From: Pseudonocardia parietis
Lineage (GTDB): Bacteria > Actinomycetota > Actinomycetes > Mycobacteriales > Pseudonocardiaceae
Assembly (NCBI RefSeq): GCF_017876315.1
Contig: NZ_JAGINU010000001.1
Coordinates: forward strand, 2,356,001-2,420,000
Direction: 5' to 3'
Length of the DNA: 64,000 nt
Part shown: piece by piece, positions 1 through 8,245 of the stretch
Layout of the letters: each line of letters opens with the position of its first letter
How positions within the stretch are numbered: the stretch's first letter is position 1
The notes under the pieces: generated by a model
What the model was told of the DNA's origin: nothing
The model's database searches: none
What the model saw: only the letters and a program-made list of their open reading frames with translations
Program-made: the position numbers and the translations under genes

Positions 1-54
1 CTCTTCGCGGGAGAGGTCATGCCGCACCTCGCCGCACCGGCGGTCCCGGCGTGA
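1..54 (+). CDS. C-terminal end of an upstream protein (partial)
   Basis: An open frame enters from the left edge and ends at the TGA at 52-54. The 17 visible residues begin LFAGEVMPHL. The stop overlaps the GTG of the next gene (GTGA), the coupling used throughout this window, so the frame is probably a real gene end in the same operon. A tail of the form FAxEVMPxL is common in luciferase-like flavin oxidoreductases and some amidohydrolases, but 17 residues are too few to assign a function. Confidence 0.5.
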   Translation, partial: LFAGEVMPHLAAPAVPA

Positions 55-1064
55 CGGCACTGCGGATCGGGCTGATCGGCGTCAACTACGCGCAGGTCAC
101 GCACCTGCCGGCCTACCGGGCCCTCGCCGCCGAGGGACTGGTGGAGCTGGTCGCCCTGGCCACCGCGCGACCGGAGACGGCGCGGGCGGCGGCCGACCGG
201 CACGGCGTGCCCCGCGCCCATGTGGGCTACCAGGCGCTCTGCGCGGACCCCGACGTCGACCTGGTCGACATCGTGACCCGGCCCAGCCTGCACCTCGAGA
301 TGGCCCGTGCGGCGCTGGACGCCGGGAAGCGGGTGCTGTGCGAGGCCCCGCTCGCCCCGACGGTCGCCGAGGGGGAGGAGCTCGCGACGGCCGCGCGCGA
401 CCGCGGGTTCGTCGACATGCAGTCGCGCTTCCAGCCCGGACTGGCCGAGCTCCGCAGGCGGGTGCGCGACGGCTACGTCGGCCGGGTCGACAACGTGGCG
501 GTCACCGCGTTCTACCCCACCTTCACGACCGAGGCGGCGGTCGCCGGGTCGGGGTGGTGCGCCGAGGCGGTGCACGGGGCGAGCTCGCTGCGCGTGCACG
601 GGCTGCACACCGCGGACCTGCTGCGGTGGACGTTCGGCGAGCTGACCGACGTCCGGGGCAGCGCGGCGACCCGTGAGCCCGCCTGGCTCGGCCGGGTCGC
701 CGCCGACAGCGCCGACTCCGCGGCCTGGACCGCACGGACCGCCGACGGCGCGGTGTGCTCGGTGCACACCTCCTGGGTCGCGCCGCTCGGCGCCGGTTTC
801 CGGATGGTGGTGCACGGCTCCGAGGGAGTGCTCAGGGCCGAGGCCGACGGGCACACCGGTCACTTCCCGGTGCGGCTGTGCGGAGCGCGGTCCGGCGACG
901 ACGGGGTGCGGGAGCTGGTGCCGGCGAGCGGCGGGCCGGCGAGCGCCTTCGAGGCGCTGGCCCGTGCGCTGGCCGGCGGGGACACCGCGGGCGTCCCGAC
1001 GTTCGACGACGGGCTGGCCGCGCTGCGGGTCGCCGCGGCGGTGGAGTGCGGTCCCGCGGCCTGA
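51..1064 (+). CDS. Gfo/Idh/MocA-family NAD(P)-dependent oxidoreductase
   Basis: A 337-aa protein of the usual length for the Gfo/Idh/MocA family, whose members oxidise or reduce a carbon-oxygen centre on sugars, inositols and related polyols in the cytoplasm. The N-terminus RIGLIGVNYAQVTHLPAY is the Rossmann strand-turn-helix, with an altered glycine motif (GVNYAQ rather than GxGxxG). It is followed by the family signature around residues 75-100 (VDIVTRPSLHLEMARAALDA, then GKRVLCEAPLAPT), where CEAP replaces the usual CEKP lysine motif. Loss of that lysine suggests a divergent reaction. The GTG start overlaps the stop of the preceding frame, implying translational coupling. The substrate cannot be named. 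Confidence 0.85.
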   Translation: MTALRIGLIGVNYAQVTHLPAYRALAAEGLVELVALATARPETARAAADRHGVPRAHVGYQALCADPDVDLVDIVTRPSLHLEMARAALDAGKRVLCEAPLAPTVAEGEELATAARDRGFVDMQSRFQPGLAELRRRVRDGYVGRVDNVAVTAFYPTFTTEAAVAGSGWCAEAVHGASSLRVHGLHTADLLRWTFGELTDVRGSAATREPAWLGRVAADSADSAAWTARTADGAVCSVHTSWVAPLGAGFRMVVHGSEGVLRAEADGHTGHFPVRLCGARSGDDGVRELVPASGGPASAFEALARALAGGDTAGVPTFDDGLAALRVAAAVECGPAA

Positions 1065-1109
1065 CCCGGTACGGGGTGGCGCCGGGCCGGAACGGCGCCA
1101 CCCCGAGCT

Positions 1110-1568
1110 TCAGGACATCTTCTGCGCGGCGCTCTCGATCGCCTGACGGATGCGGAAGTAGGTACCGCAGCGGCAGACGTTCTCGATCGCCCGGATGTCC
1201 TCGTCGGTCGGTGACGAGGTGCGCTTGAGCAGGTCGACCGCCGCCATGATCTGGCCCGGCTGGCAGTACCCGCACTGCGCGACGTCCTGCTCCAGCCATG
1301 CCTCCTGCACGGGGTGCAGGGTGTCGCCGTCGGCGAGCCCCTCGATGGTGGTGACCTCGCGGCCCTCCACGGTGGACACCTTCACCGAGCAGGGGCGGAC
1401 GGCCTCGCCGTCGAGCAGGCTGGTGCAGGCCTTGCAGACGTCGATGCCGCACCCGTACTTCGGGCCGGTGACGCCGAGCTTGTCGCGCAGCGCCCACAGC
1501 AGGGGCAGGTCCTCCGGTGCGTCGACCGTGACGTCGGAGCCGTTCAGGGTGAATCCGTACACGGGCAT
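1110..1568 (-). CDS. [2Fe-2S] small subunit of a molybdenum hydroxylase (IorA-like)
   Basis: A 152-aa electron-transfer subunit of the xanthine-oxidase family, closest in layout to isoquinoline 1-oxidoreductase alpha subunit. The plant-type cluster ligands are Cys40, Cys45, Cys48 and Cys60, and the second helical-domain cluster uses Cys99, Cys102, Cys132 and Cys134 (CGYCQPGQIM and CRCGTYFRI). It passes electrons from the molybdenum subunit encoded just upstream. The ATG at 1568 lies 4 nt after the upstream stop and gives the canonical N-terminus MPVYGFTLNG; longer frames upstream lack family similarity. No FAD subunit is adjacent, as expected for the two-subunit Ior type, which uses cytochromes or other acceptors. 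Confidence 0.93.
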   Translation of the reverse strand: MPVYGFTLNGSDVTVDAPEDLPLLWALRDKLGVTGPKYGCGIDVCKACTSLLDGEAVRPCSVKVSTVEGREVTTIEGLADGDTLHPVQEAWLEQDVAQCGYCQPGQIMAAVDLLKRTSSPTDEDIRAIENVCRCGTYFRIRQAIESAAQKMS

Positions 1569-1572
1569 GGGG

Positions 1573-3882
1573 TCATCCCTCGGGGAAGGCCGGCGGCGGG
1601 AGCAGGCCGGGCGGGATCGGCTCGAAGTCGATCGGGTGGTTGATGGGGAAGCTGCGCGGCCGGGTGCCGGTCGCGCGGGCGTAGGCGTTCGCGATGGCAC
1701 CGGTCGGTGCGGCCATGCCGACCTCACCGGCACCGCCGATCTGCTCGCCGACCGGCGGCATGATGATGATCTCCAGGTCGTCCGGGAAGTCCTTCTGCCG
1801 GGCGAAGTGGTACTCGCTGTAGCTGCCTTCCAGCGGCAGCCCGTCGACCACGTGCAGCCCGGCCCGCAGCGTCAGCGAGATCGCCTCGGCGAGCCCGCCC
1901 TGCATCTGCGCCTCCAGTCCGAGCGGGTTGATCGCCCGGCCGACGTCGACGGCCATCACCGCCTTGGTGACCTGCGGGTTCCGCGGGTCACGGCAGTCGA
2001 GCTCGACCAGCGCCGCGGTGTAGGCGCGGCTCTCGATGTGCACGCCGATGCCCTGCGCGTGCCCGCTCGGCATGCGGCGGCCCCAGTCACCGGCCTCTGC
2101 CACCGTGTCGAGCACGGCGCGGGCCCGTTCGGACTTGAGCGTGGACCGGCGGAACTCCACCGGGTCCACACCGAGCCGCTCGGCGACCTCGTCGACGAAC
2201 ATCTCCTCGCTGCCGCGCGCGGGCTGGTTCGGGACGCTGCGGTAGCTGCTGGTCGGGATGCCCAGCGGGAGCTCGAGCAGCTTCTTGTCGTAGACACCGA
2301 AGTTGTAGGGCGACGAGATGAACGTCAGGAAGACGGCCTGGCCGAACGCGTCGTTGACGACGGCCTGGTGGGCGCCCTCCGGGAGGCTGGTGGCGGTGGC
2401 GGAGAGGATCTCGCCGAGGCCGTGCCGGAAGTCGGTGGAGACACCGGTGACCCGCTGTTCCAGGGTGGCCACCTGGCCGGCGACGATCGTGGCCCGGAAC
2501 CGCTGGACGTTGGCGGGCCGGCACCGGCCGTGCCGCATGTCGTCGGTGCGGTGCCACATGAGCTTGATCGGACGCCCGACCTGCTGCGAGATCAGCGCCG
2601 CTTCCATGGCCGTGTCGAAGAAGACCCGCCGCCCGAAGGCGCCGCCGCACGGAACGACGTGTGCCGTCACCGAGTCCTGCGGCAGACCGAGCTCGACGGC
2701 GATCTTCTGCTGGGCGACGATCGGGGCCTGGAACCCGCTCCAGATCTCGGCACCGTCCGGCCGGACGTCGGCGACCGCGCACTCGGTCTCCAGGAAGGCG
2801 TGCGCCGCGGCCGGCCACTCGTAGGTCGACTCGACGGTGATCGCGCCGAGCGGCGGAGCGGCGAAGGGCAGCGACGTCGCCCGGAGCTTCTCCATGATGG
2901 ACTCGTCGTCCTCGTCCGGGACCGGCCCCGGGGTGAACGTCGCGTCGACCGCGCAGACCGCGGCCCGGGCCTGCTCGAAGGTCTCGGCGACGACCGCGAC
3001 CCCGCTGGAGATCGTGGTGACCGCGACGACGCCCGGCATCGCCTCGATGTCGCCGCGGTTCGCCACCGAGCGGAACTCGCCGTTCCAGGTCGGGGCCCGG
3101 CGGACCATCGTCGGCAGCGCGCCGGGCACGTCGAGGTCCATCGTGAACTTCTTGCGGCCGGTCACGATGTCGAAGCCGTCGACGCGGCGGACGGGCGTCC
3201 CCACGATCTCGTGGTCGGACACCGGTTTCGGGAGGACCTCGCCGACCTCCAGGGCGGGATCGGCGGCCGCGAGCGACAGTGCCCCGAAGTCCGTCGACCG
3301 GCCGTCCTCGGCGTTCACGGCGCCGCCGGAGGTGCTGAGCTCGGAGGTGGGCACCCCCCACTGCGTGGCCGCCGCCGCGAGCATCCTCGCCCGCGCGGCC
3401 GCGGCCAGCGCCCGCACCGGGTGGTAGAAGGCCCGCAGCGTGGAGGAGCCGGCGGTCAGCTGGTTGAGCAGCAGCTCGGGCCGGGCATCGGCGCAGGTCA
3501 CCACCACCCGTTCCAGGGCCACGTCGAGCTCCTCGGCGATCAGCATCGCCACCGAGGTGGTGATGCCCTGACCCATCTCGATCCGGGGCAGGTCCAGACG
3601 GGCCACGCCGTCCTCGCCGATCTCCAGCGTGACCAGCGGCATCGTCGGAGCGGACGCGACGACGAGCGCCTCGCCGATGTCGAAGAACTCCTCGACGCTG
3701 GGCGGGGAGGGGAGTGCGGCGGCGGCCGGATCCGCTGCCAGGGAGTCGTAGGTGATCCGGGTGGCGACGGCGAGGGCCGGTACGCCGAGCAGGTAGGTCA
3801 GGAACCGCCGGCGACCCATGTTCACCTCGAGCGTGCGAGGCCGGTCGGCGGTGACGGTCGGCGGTGGGTCGTGTGGAGTCAT
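1573..3882 (-). CDS. Molybdopterin-binding large subunit of aldehyde/xanthine-type hydroxylase (IorB-like)
   Basis: A 769-aa catalytic subunit expected to bind molybdenum-cytosine dinucleotide and hydroxylate an aldehyde or N-heterocycle using water. It has a twin-arginine-type leader near residues 22-45 (GRRRFLTYLLGVPALAVA), so the complex may be exported folded with its cysteine-rich partner. Family motifs include VPCGGAFGRRVFFD, the repeated MoCo domain beginning DLPRIEMGQGITTSVAMLIAEE, and a glycine/glutamate-rich C-terminal segment (GEQIGGAGEVGMAAPTG) where the catalytic glutamate lies in homologues. AGAGGAAC precedes the ATG at a good distance. It is the first gene of a two-gene minus-strand operon facing a 460-nt control region. 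The substrate is unknown. Confidence 0.92.
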   Translation of the reverse strand: MTPHDPPPTVTADRPRTLEVNMGRRRFLTYLLGVPALAVATRITYDSLAADPAAAALPSPPSVEEFFDIGEALVVASAPTMPLVTLEIGEDGVARLDLPRIEMGQGITTSVAMLIAEELDVALERVVVTCADARPELLLNQLTAGSSTLRAFYHPVRALAAAARARMLAAAATQWGVPTSELSTSGGAVNAEDGRSTDFGALSLAAADPALEVGEVLPKPVSDHEIVGTPVRRVDGFDIVTGRKKFTMDLDVPGALPTMVRRAPTWNGEFRSVANRGDIEAMPGVVAVTTISSGVAVVAETFEQARAAVCAVDATFTPGPVPDEDDESIMEKLRATSLPFAAPPLGAITVESTYEWPAAAHAFLETECAVADVRPDGAEIWSGFQAPIVAQQKIAVELGLPQDSVTAHVVPCGGAFGRRVFFDTAMEAALISQQVGRPIKLMWHRTDDMRHGRCRPANVQRFRATIVAGQVATLEQRVTGVSTDFRHGLGEILSATATSLPEGAHQAVVNDAFGQAVFLTFISSPYNFGVYDKKLLELPLGIPTSSYRSVPNQPARGSEEMFVDEVAERLGVDPVEFRRSTLKSERARAVLDTVAEAGDWGRRMPSGHAQGIGVHIESRAYTAALVELDCRDPRNPQVTKAVMAVDVGRAINPLGLEAQMQGGLAEAISLTLRAGLHVVDGLPLEGSYSEYHFARQKDFPDDLEIIIMPPVGEQIGGAGEVGMAAPTGAIANAYARATGTRPRSFPINHPIDFEPIPPGLLPPPAFPEG

Positions 3883-4090
3883 CTGGTCGCTGTTCCTCTG
3901 GGTGGGAGCGGGCGCGGCCCGAGTGACGACGTCGCGACCACGAACGCAGCCGGGCCACGATGTCCGGGGGCGTCACTCGTTGTGAGGAAAGTCGCAGTGA
4001 TCTCGAACCGTCGTCAAGTAGCTAGCGACGCCGGACGCATCGAGAGGGTTGCTCATCGGTGGCACGGCAGGCGCGAGTCGGCCGCAGCGG

Positions 4091-4106
4091 TCACTCGACC
4101 GAGTGA
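4091..4106. promoter_or_regulatory. Palindromic operator candidate
   Basis: TCACTCGACCGAGTGA has 7-bp arms (TCACTCG and CGAGTGA) around a 2-bp centre. It is the best copy of the motif repeated in this divergent region. The regulator is unknown; the TrmB-type gene at 5187 is the nearest candidate. Confidence 0.4.
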
Positions 4107-4254
4107 ACGAGCTGTGTCCGGGCTCACGGCCTGCGAGGCATCCGGGGCTGCGACCTCCAGGTCGTACTCGGCGGTCACTCGATCCGGTGGCTGTGCCGCT
4201 CTGTCGTCGTGCGGTGCACGGCGCCCGACGAACGGTCGGTATCGGCCGCGGATA

Positions 4255-4283
4255 TGGACCATGCCCCACGGCGGGCGTACCGT
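4255..4283 (+). promoter_or_regulatory. Candidate promoter for the SDR gene
   Basis: TGGACC (4255-4260), a 17-nt spacer and TACCGT (4278-4283) fit a housekeeping-type actinobacterial promoter. GTAGTC overlaps the end of the -10 box at 4282-4287, and the same hexamer recurs at the P450 and MHS-transporter promoters. Confidence 0.3.
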
Positions 4284-4342
4284 AGTCAGGAACTGAACGC
4301 CGATCTCCGGCCGCGTGTTGCCGGAAGGTGGAGGAGGCACTC

Positions 4343-5134
4343 GTGGCCGAGAAGTGGGCGGTCGTGACGGGCGCGGGGAGCGGTATCGGCGCGGTGGTCG
4401 CCGGCGCGGCGGTCAAGCGCGGGTACCGGGTCGCGGCCTGGGACCTGAACCGCGAGGGGCTCGACGCGCTCGCGGCGGACATCGGCGACGGCTGCGTGAC
4501 CCGGGCGTGCGACGTGACCGACGAGGCGGCGGTCGAGGCCGCCGTCGCGGACCTGCCCACCAGCCCGGCCGTGCTCGTCAACTGCGCGGGCCTGGTGCGT
4601 TTCGGCCCGTTGCTGGACCTGTCGCTGGCCGACTGGGAGCTCGCCCTGCGGGTGAACCTGACCGGCACCTTCCTCGTCGCGCGCACCGTCGCGCGGCGTA
4701 TGGCGGCGGCCGGGCAGGGCAGTGTCGTGAACATCGCCTCGATCAACGGTGTCGCGGCGGCCCCGCACGCCGGGAGCTACACGGCGTCGAAGGCAGGTGT
4801 CATCCGGCTGTCCGAGCAGCAGGCGATGGAGTGGGCCCCGCTGGGGATCCGGGTCAACACGGTCGCCCCCGGTCTGATCGACGCCGGCATGTCCGACGCC
4901 ATCTACGCCGATCCCGAGGTCCGCCGGGTCCGGGAGGGCGCGGTGCCGCTCAAGCGGCTCGGGACCTCCGACGACATCGCCGAGGCCGTGCTGTTCCTGG
5001 CCTCGGAGCAGGCGTCCTACATCACCGGTCAGTGCGTGACGGTCGACGGCGGCCTGACCAAGGCCACCCTCGCGAACCTCCCGCGGCCCGCGTCGATCGA
5101 CTCGGTGGGCACCGATGGCCCAACCGGTTCCTGA
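4343..5134 (+). CDS. Short-chain dehydrogenase/reductase (SDR)
   Basis: A 263-aa classical SDR. TGAGSGIG near residue 8 binds the nucleotide phosphate; NCAG lies near residue 85; the catalytic residues are in NIASINGVAAAPHAGSYTAS, continuing into Lys (Ser, then YxxxK); and VNTVAPG and YITGQ..TVDGG complete the FabG-like pattern. The aspartate at the end of beta-2 (AAWDLNR) suggests NAD(H). I chose the GTG at 4343 over the one at 4328 because GGAGGAGG at 4330-4337 lies 5 nt before it. The TrmB-type regulator follows closely. The substrate is probably an alcohol or hydroxyacyl intermediate of this cluster's unknown pathway. Confidence 0.88.
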   Translation: MAEKWAVVTGAGSGIGAVVAGAAVKRGYRVAAWDLNREGLDALAADIGDGCVTRACDVTDEAAVEAAVADLPTSPAVLVNCAGLVRFGPLLDLSLADWELALRVNLTGTFLVARTVARRMAAAGQGSVVNIASINGVAAAPHAGSYTASKAGVIRLSEQQAMEWAPLGIRVNTVAPGLIDAGMSDAIYADPEVRRVREGAVPLKRLGTSDDIAEAVLFLASEQASYITGQCVTVDGGLTKATLANLPRPASIDSVGTDGPTGS

Positions 5135-5186
5135 TCCGTCGCGCGCCGTCCGGCGGCCGCGCGCCGGCGGGTGGGAACATGTCGGG

Positions 5187-6095
5187 GTGTCGCAACAGAC
5201 GGTCATCGACGAGTTGCAGCGCCTCGGTATGACGGGGTACGAGGCGAAGGCCTACTCGGCGCTGGTCGCCGCGGGCGGCCCGCTGAGCGGTTACGAGGTC
5301 GCGAAGCGCTCCGGGGTCCCCCGCAGCACCGTGTACGAGACGATCTCCAAGCTGGCCAACCGCGGGGCGGCCTACGAGGTCCGCACCGGTGAGGACGTCG
5401 TCAGCTACATCGCGCTGCCGCCGACCGCCCTGCTGGACCGGCTGGGGCGCGAGTTCGACGCCTCGATCGACACGCTGCGCGAGGCACTGCCGCGCCTCGC
5501 CGCGCCGACCCACGTGCGGATGATGCACGACCTGCCCGACCGGTCGTCACTGCTGGCCCGGGCCGAGGACGTCGTGACGGCCGCACGCACCGACCTGTTC
5601 GTGTCCGGCTTCCCGGAGGAGATCGAGGCCCTCAAGCCGGTGATCCGCCAGGCCGAGGACGCCGGGGTCGACGTGACCGCCGTCGTGTTCGGCGAGGACG
5701 ACGACCCGGTGGGCCGGACCTTCACCCACCGGTTCTCCGCACCGGAGGTCGTGCTCGAGAACCTGGGCTGCCGGCTCCTCGTGCTCGTCGCCGACCGGGA
5801 CCAGGCGGTCATCGGCGGCGCGGTCGAGGCCGAGGGCTGGGGTGCCTACACCGACGACCCGGCCGTCGTGCTGGTCGCCGTGGAGTACGTGCGGCACGAC
5901 ATCGCGCTGCACCTCATCGCCGAGCGGTTCGCCACCGCGGACGAGTTCGACACCTTCTGGAACTCCGACCCCACGCTGCGCGGCTTCCGCTCCGACCACG
6001 GCGCCCCGGCGGCGCTGCTCAAGCGGATCGGGGTCGGCGGCAAACAGACCCGCCCGGTGCGCGGTCGTCGCCGCCGCGAGCCGCGGATCTCCTGA
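5187..6095 (+). CDS. TrmB-family transcriptional regulator
   Basis: A 302-aa DNA-binding protein. The N-terminus ELQRLGMTGYEAKAYSALVA followed by VAKRSGVPRSTVYETISKL is the TrmB winged helix-turn-helix. The central part (LFVSGFPEEIEALKPVIRQA) resembles the PLD-like effector domain of this family, and the C-terminus is very basic (RPVRGRRRREPRIS). TrmB-type proteins usually sense sugars or other small ligands. The GTG at 5187 places the helix-turn-helix at the usual distance from the start; an ATG at 5115, overlapping the preceding SDR gene, would add 24 residues without family similarity. It probably controls the surrounding oxidoreductase genes. Confidence 0.75.
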   Translation: MSQQTVIDELQRLGMTGYEAKAYSALVAAGGPLSGYEVAKRSGVPRSTVYETISKLANRGAAYEVRTGEDVVSYIALPPTALLDRLGREFDASIDTLREALPRLAAPTHVRMMHDLPDRSSLLARAEDVVTAARTDLFVSGFPEEIEALKPVIRQAEDAGVDVTAVVFGEDDDPVGRTFTHRFSAPEVVLENLGCRLLVLVADRDQAVIGGAVEAEGWGAYTDDPAVVLVAVEYVRHDIALHLIAERFATADEFDTFWNSDPTLRGFRSDHGAPAALLKRIGVGGKQTRPVRGRRRREPRIS

Positions 6096-6128
6096 CGCCG
6101 TCCGGCGATCCGCGGGCCGCGCCGCCGC

Positions 6129-6893
6129 TCAGGCCTGGGTGACGCCGAGCCCGAGGCCGCCGTCGATCGTGAGGACGGCACCGGTGTGCCACTCGGCGCC
6201 GAGCACGTACTCGACGGCCTCGGCCACCTCGTCGACCGTGCCCGGCCTGCCCAGGGCGTGCGCCGGGCCGAGCGCCTCCATGCGCTCGGCGGCCGTGCTG
6301 TCGTCCATCAGGCCCGCCCGCTGGTTGATCTCGGTCAGCACCCCGCCGGGCCGGATGCAGCTCACCCGCACGCCCTGCGGCCCGAGCTCCGCCGCGAGCA
6401 CGCCGGTGAGTGTCTCGAGCGCCCCCTTGGTCGCCGCGTAGGGCGACGCGCCCGGGAAGGCGCGCTGGGTGTGGACCGACCCGAAGAGCACGACGGCGCC
6501 GCCGGTCGCGCGCAGGTGCGGCAGGGCGAGCCCGGTGAGCAGCATCGGGCCGATCGTGTTCGAGGCGAAGACGTCGGTCAGGCCCTCCTCGGTCAGCTCC
6601 TCGAGCTGACCCCGGTACATGTTCCCCGCCGCGTGCACGACGGCGTCGAGCCGGCCGCCGTGCGCGAGCGCCGCCTCGACCATGGCCGCCCGGCCCCCGG
6701 CATCGGTCACGTCGGCCCGTACCGCGTGCGCCAGCGGGCCCGCCTGCTCGGCGACGGCGGTGACCCGGTCGGCGCGCCGGCCGGCGAGGGTCACGAGGGC
6801 GCCGTGCTCGGCGAGCCGGCGGGCCACGGCCGCGCCGATCCCGGACCCGGCGCCGGTGACGAGTACGGAGGCGTTCTGGAGGGGACGGCTCAT
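6129..6893 (-). CDS. Short-chain dehydrogenase/reductase (SDR)
   Basis: A 254-aa classical SDR with TGAGSGIG at the N-terminus, HAAGN near residue 85, a catalytic Ser in LFGSVHTQ and the YAATK tetrad, and a C-terminal IDGG. The arginine pair after beta-2 (LAGRRADR) is typical of NADP(H) preference. It is transcribed divergently from the P450 pair and shares a 104-nt control region with it, so co-regulation is likely. The role is probably reduction of a ketone or oxidation of an alcohol made by the P450s; this is inferred from position only. Confidence 0.88.
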   Translation of the reverse strand: MSRPLQNASVLVTGAGSGIGAAVARRLAEHGALVTLAGRRADRVTAVAEQAGPLAHAVRADVTDAGGRAAMVEAALAHGGRLDAVVHAAGNMYRGQLEELTEEGLTDVFASNTIGPMLLTGLALPHLRATGGAVVLFGSVHTQRAFPGASPYAATKGALETLTGVLAAELGPQGVRVSCIRPGGVLTEINQRAGLMDDSTAAERMEALGPAHALGRPGTVDEVAEAVEYVLGAEWHTGAVLTIDGGLGLGVTQA

Positions 6894-6934
6894 CGGTGCG
6901 GACCTCTCGTCGGTGGGGTCGGCTCGCCTGCGGC

Positions 6935-6963
6935 TTCACCTGGCGACCTGTAGTCGGTATATT
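6935..6963 (+). promoter_or_regulatory. Promoter of the P450 pair
   Basis: TTCACC (6935-6940), exactly 17 nt, then TATATT (6958-6963) is a strong-looking promoter in otherwise GC-rich DNA. It drives the two P450 genes; the ATG lies 34 nt beyond the -10 box with AAAGGAG before it. Confidence 0.55.
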
Positions 6964-6975
6964 TCTTACCACTAC
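6950..6975. promoter_or_regulatory. Operator candidate overlapping the P450 promoter -10 box
   Basis: An imperfect inverted repeat, GTAGT-C-GGTA ... TACC-ACTAC, spans the -10 element. Each arm pairs 9 of 9 positions if one base is bulged. A repressor bound here would block the P450 promoter and possibly that of the divergent SDR. Confidence 0.4.
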
Positions 6976-6997
6976 GGCTGACGCAAAGGAGCGGAGC

Positions 6998-8245
6998 ATG
7001 GATCGTGCGACGGCACCCGCCGAGCCGGTCGTCCTCGACCGGTACGACGACGTCCGCGAGGCGCTGCGCCAGCGGGACCTGAAACAGGCGCTGTACGACG
7101 CGGGCGGCGACGTGATGGCCGGCTCGCTCATCACCCTGCACGGCGAGGAGCACAAGCGCCGCCGGCGTGCGGAGAACCGGCTCTTCCGCCGCGGCACCTT
7201 CCGGTGGTGGGAGCTCCACCTCGTGCCCGGCACCATCGAGAGCAGCTACGCGGCCGCACTGGAGCGCGGCCGCACGGACCTGGTCCACCTGGGCCGGCGC
7301 ACGATCATGTACCTGACGGCCCTGGTCGCCGGGATCGACCCACCCGCCGACGAGGCCGCCGCCGACCGGCTCGAGCGCCTCGCGCACGTGTTCAGCGCCG
7401 GCGCCACGGCGGTCCACTCGACCCGCGATCCCGAGGAGCTGCGCCGGGACGTGGAGCGGGCGATGGCCGAGTTCGACGAGGAGTTCCTGGCCCCGGCACG
7501 CAGGCGCCGGGAGGACATGCTGGCCGGGCTCGCGGACGGCACGGTCGACGAGCAGGACCTGCCCCGCGACGTGCTGACCGCGGTGCTGCGCAACCGCGAC
7601 GAGCTCGGGATGACCGATGCCGAGGTGCGCCGCGAGGTCGCGTTCTACCTGCAGGCGGGCTCGCACAGCACCGCCAACCTGTTCACCCATTCCATGCACC
7701 GGATCTTCAGCGAGTGGGCCGACCCGGCCTTCGCGGCTCGGCTGACCGACCGCCGGTTCGTGCAGCGGTGCGTGCTGGAGACGCTGCGCCTGAACCCGGC
7801 GTCGCCGGTGGCGTGGCGCCGCGTGATGGCCGACGTGACGTTGCGCAACGGACGTGCGCTGCCTTCCGGTTCGCTGGTCGAGCTGGACCTGCGGGCCGCC
7901 AACACCGACCCGGCCGTGTTCGGGCCGGACGCCGCGGCGTTCGACCCCGACCGCGTCCTGCCCGACGGGGTGGCGCCCTGGGGGCACTCGTTCGGCGGCG
8001 GGATGCACGCCTGCATCGGGATGGAGCTCGACGGCGGTGTGGTCGCCGGATCCTCCGCCGACGGCGAGGAGAACGTCTACGGCACCGTGACGCTGATGGT
8101 GGCCGCCCTGCTGGAGGCCGGCGTCCGTCCCGACCCGGACGAGCCGCCGACCGAGGACCGGTCGTCGAGCCGGCCGAACTTCGAGCGCTATCCCGTCGTC
8201 TTCGATCCCGCCGCGCGCGTCGCCCACGAGGAGGTACCGGTATGA
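6998..8245 (+). CDS. Cytochrome P450 (first of a coupled pair)
   Basis: A 415-aa soluble bacterial P450 monooxygenase. The haem loop is WGHSFGGGMHACIGMEL, with Cys as axial ligand; the K-helix ExxR is ETLR. The I-helix reads QAGSHSTANLF: the acid normally found before the oxygen-activating Thr is His and the Thr is Ser, an unusual proton-relay region. The L-helix after Cys is also atypical, with an inserted loop (GGVVAGSSADGEENVYGTV). The ATG at 6998 has AAAGGAG at 6985-6991. The stop overlaps the next P450's ATG, so the two are translated together, perhaps as partners. No dedicated ferredoxin is adjacent. The substrate is unknown. Confidence 0.9.
   Translation: MDRATAPAEPVVLDRYDDVREALRQRDLKQALYDAGGDVMAGSLITLHGEEHKRRRRAENRLFRRGTFRWWELHLVPGTIESSYAAALERGRTDLVHLGRRTIMYLTALVAGIDPPADEAAADRLERLAHVFSAGATAVHSTRDPEELRRDVERAMAEFDEEFLAPARRRREDMLAGLADGTVDEQDLPRDVLTAVLRNRDELGMTDAEVRREVAFYLQAGSHSTANLFTHSMHRIFSEWADPAFAARLTDRRFVQRCVLETLRLNPASPVAWRRVMADVTLRNGRALPSGSLVELDLRAANTDPAVFGPDAAAFDPDRVLPDGVAPWGHSFGGGMHACIGMELDGGVVAGSSADGEENVYGTVTLMVAALLEAGVRPDPDEPPTEDRSSSRPNFERYPVVFDPAARVAHEEVPV

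Larger units (their letters stand above)
3883..4342. promoter_or_regulatory. Divergent intergenic region with repeated GTCACTCG motifs
   Basis: This 460-nt region separates two divergent genes; I find no convincing coding sequence in it. GTCACTCG occurs at 3972-3979, 4090-4097 and 4174-4181. The middle copy is half of a near-perfect palindrome. The first is followed by GTGAGG, giving a TCAC/GTGA inverted pair. The repetition suggests binding sites for one dimeric regulator controlling the molybdenum hydroxylase operon, the SDR gene, or both. Confidence 0.4.

Noticed and set aside
1195..4296. A 1033-codon open frame on the plus strand opposite the molybdenum hydroxylase genes
   Set aside because: It is Arg/Gly/Asp/His-rich antisense to two clear genes and has no domain pattern; long antisense frames are expected at this GC content.
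3973..4746. Open frames on the minus strand across the 3883-4342 control region
   Set aside because: Ser/Arg/Thr/Pro-biased composition, overlap with the SDR gene, and no ribosome site; treated as non-coding regulatory DNA.
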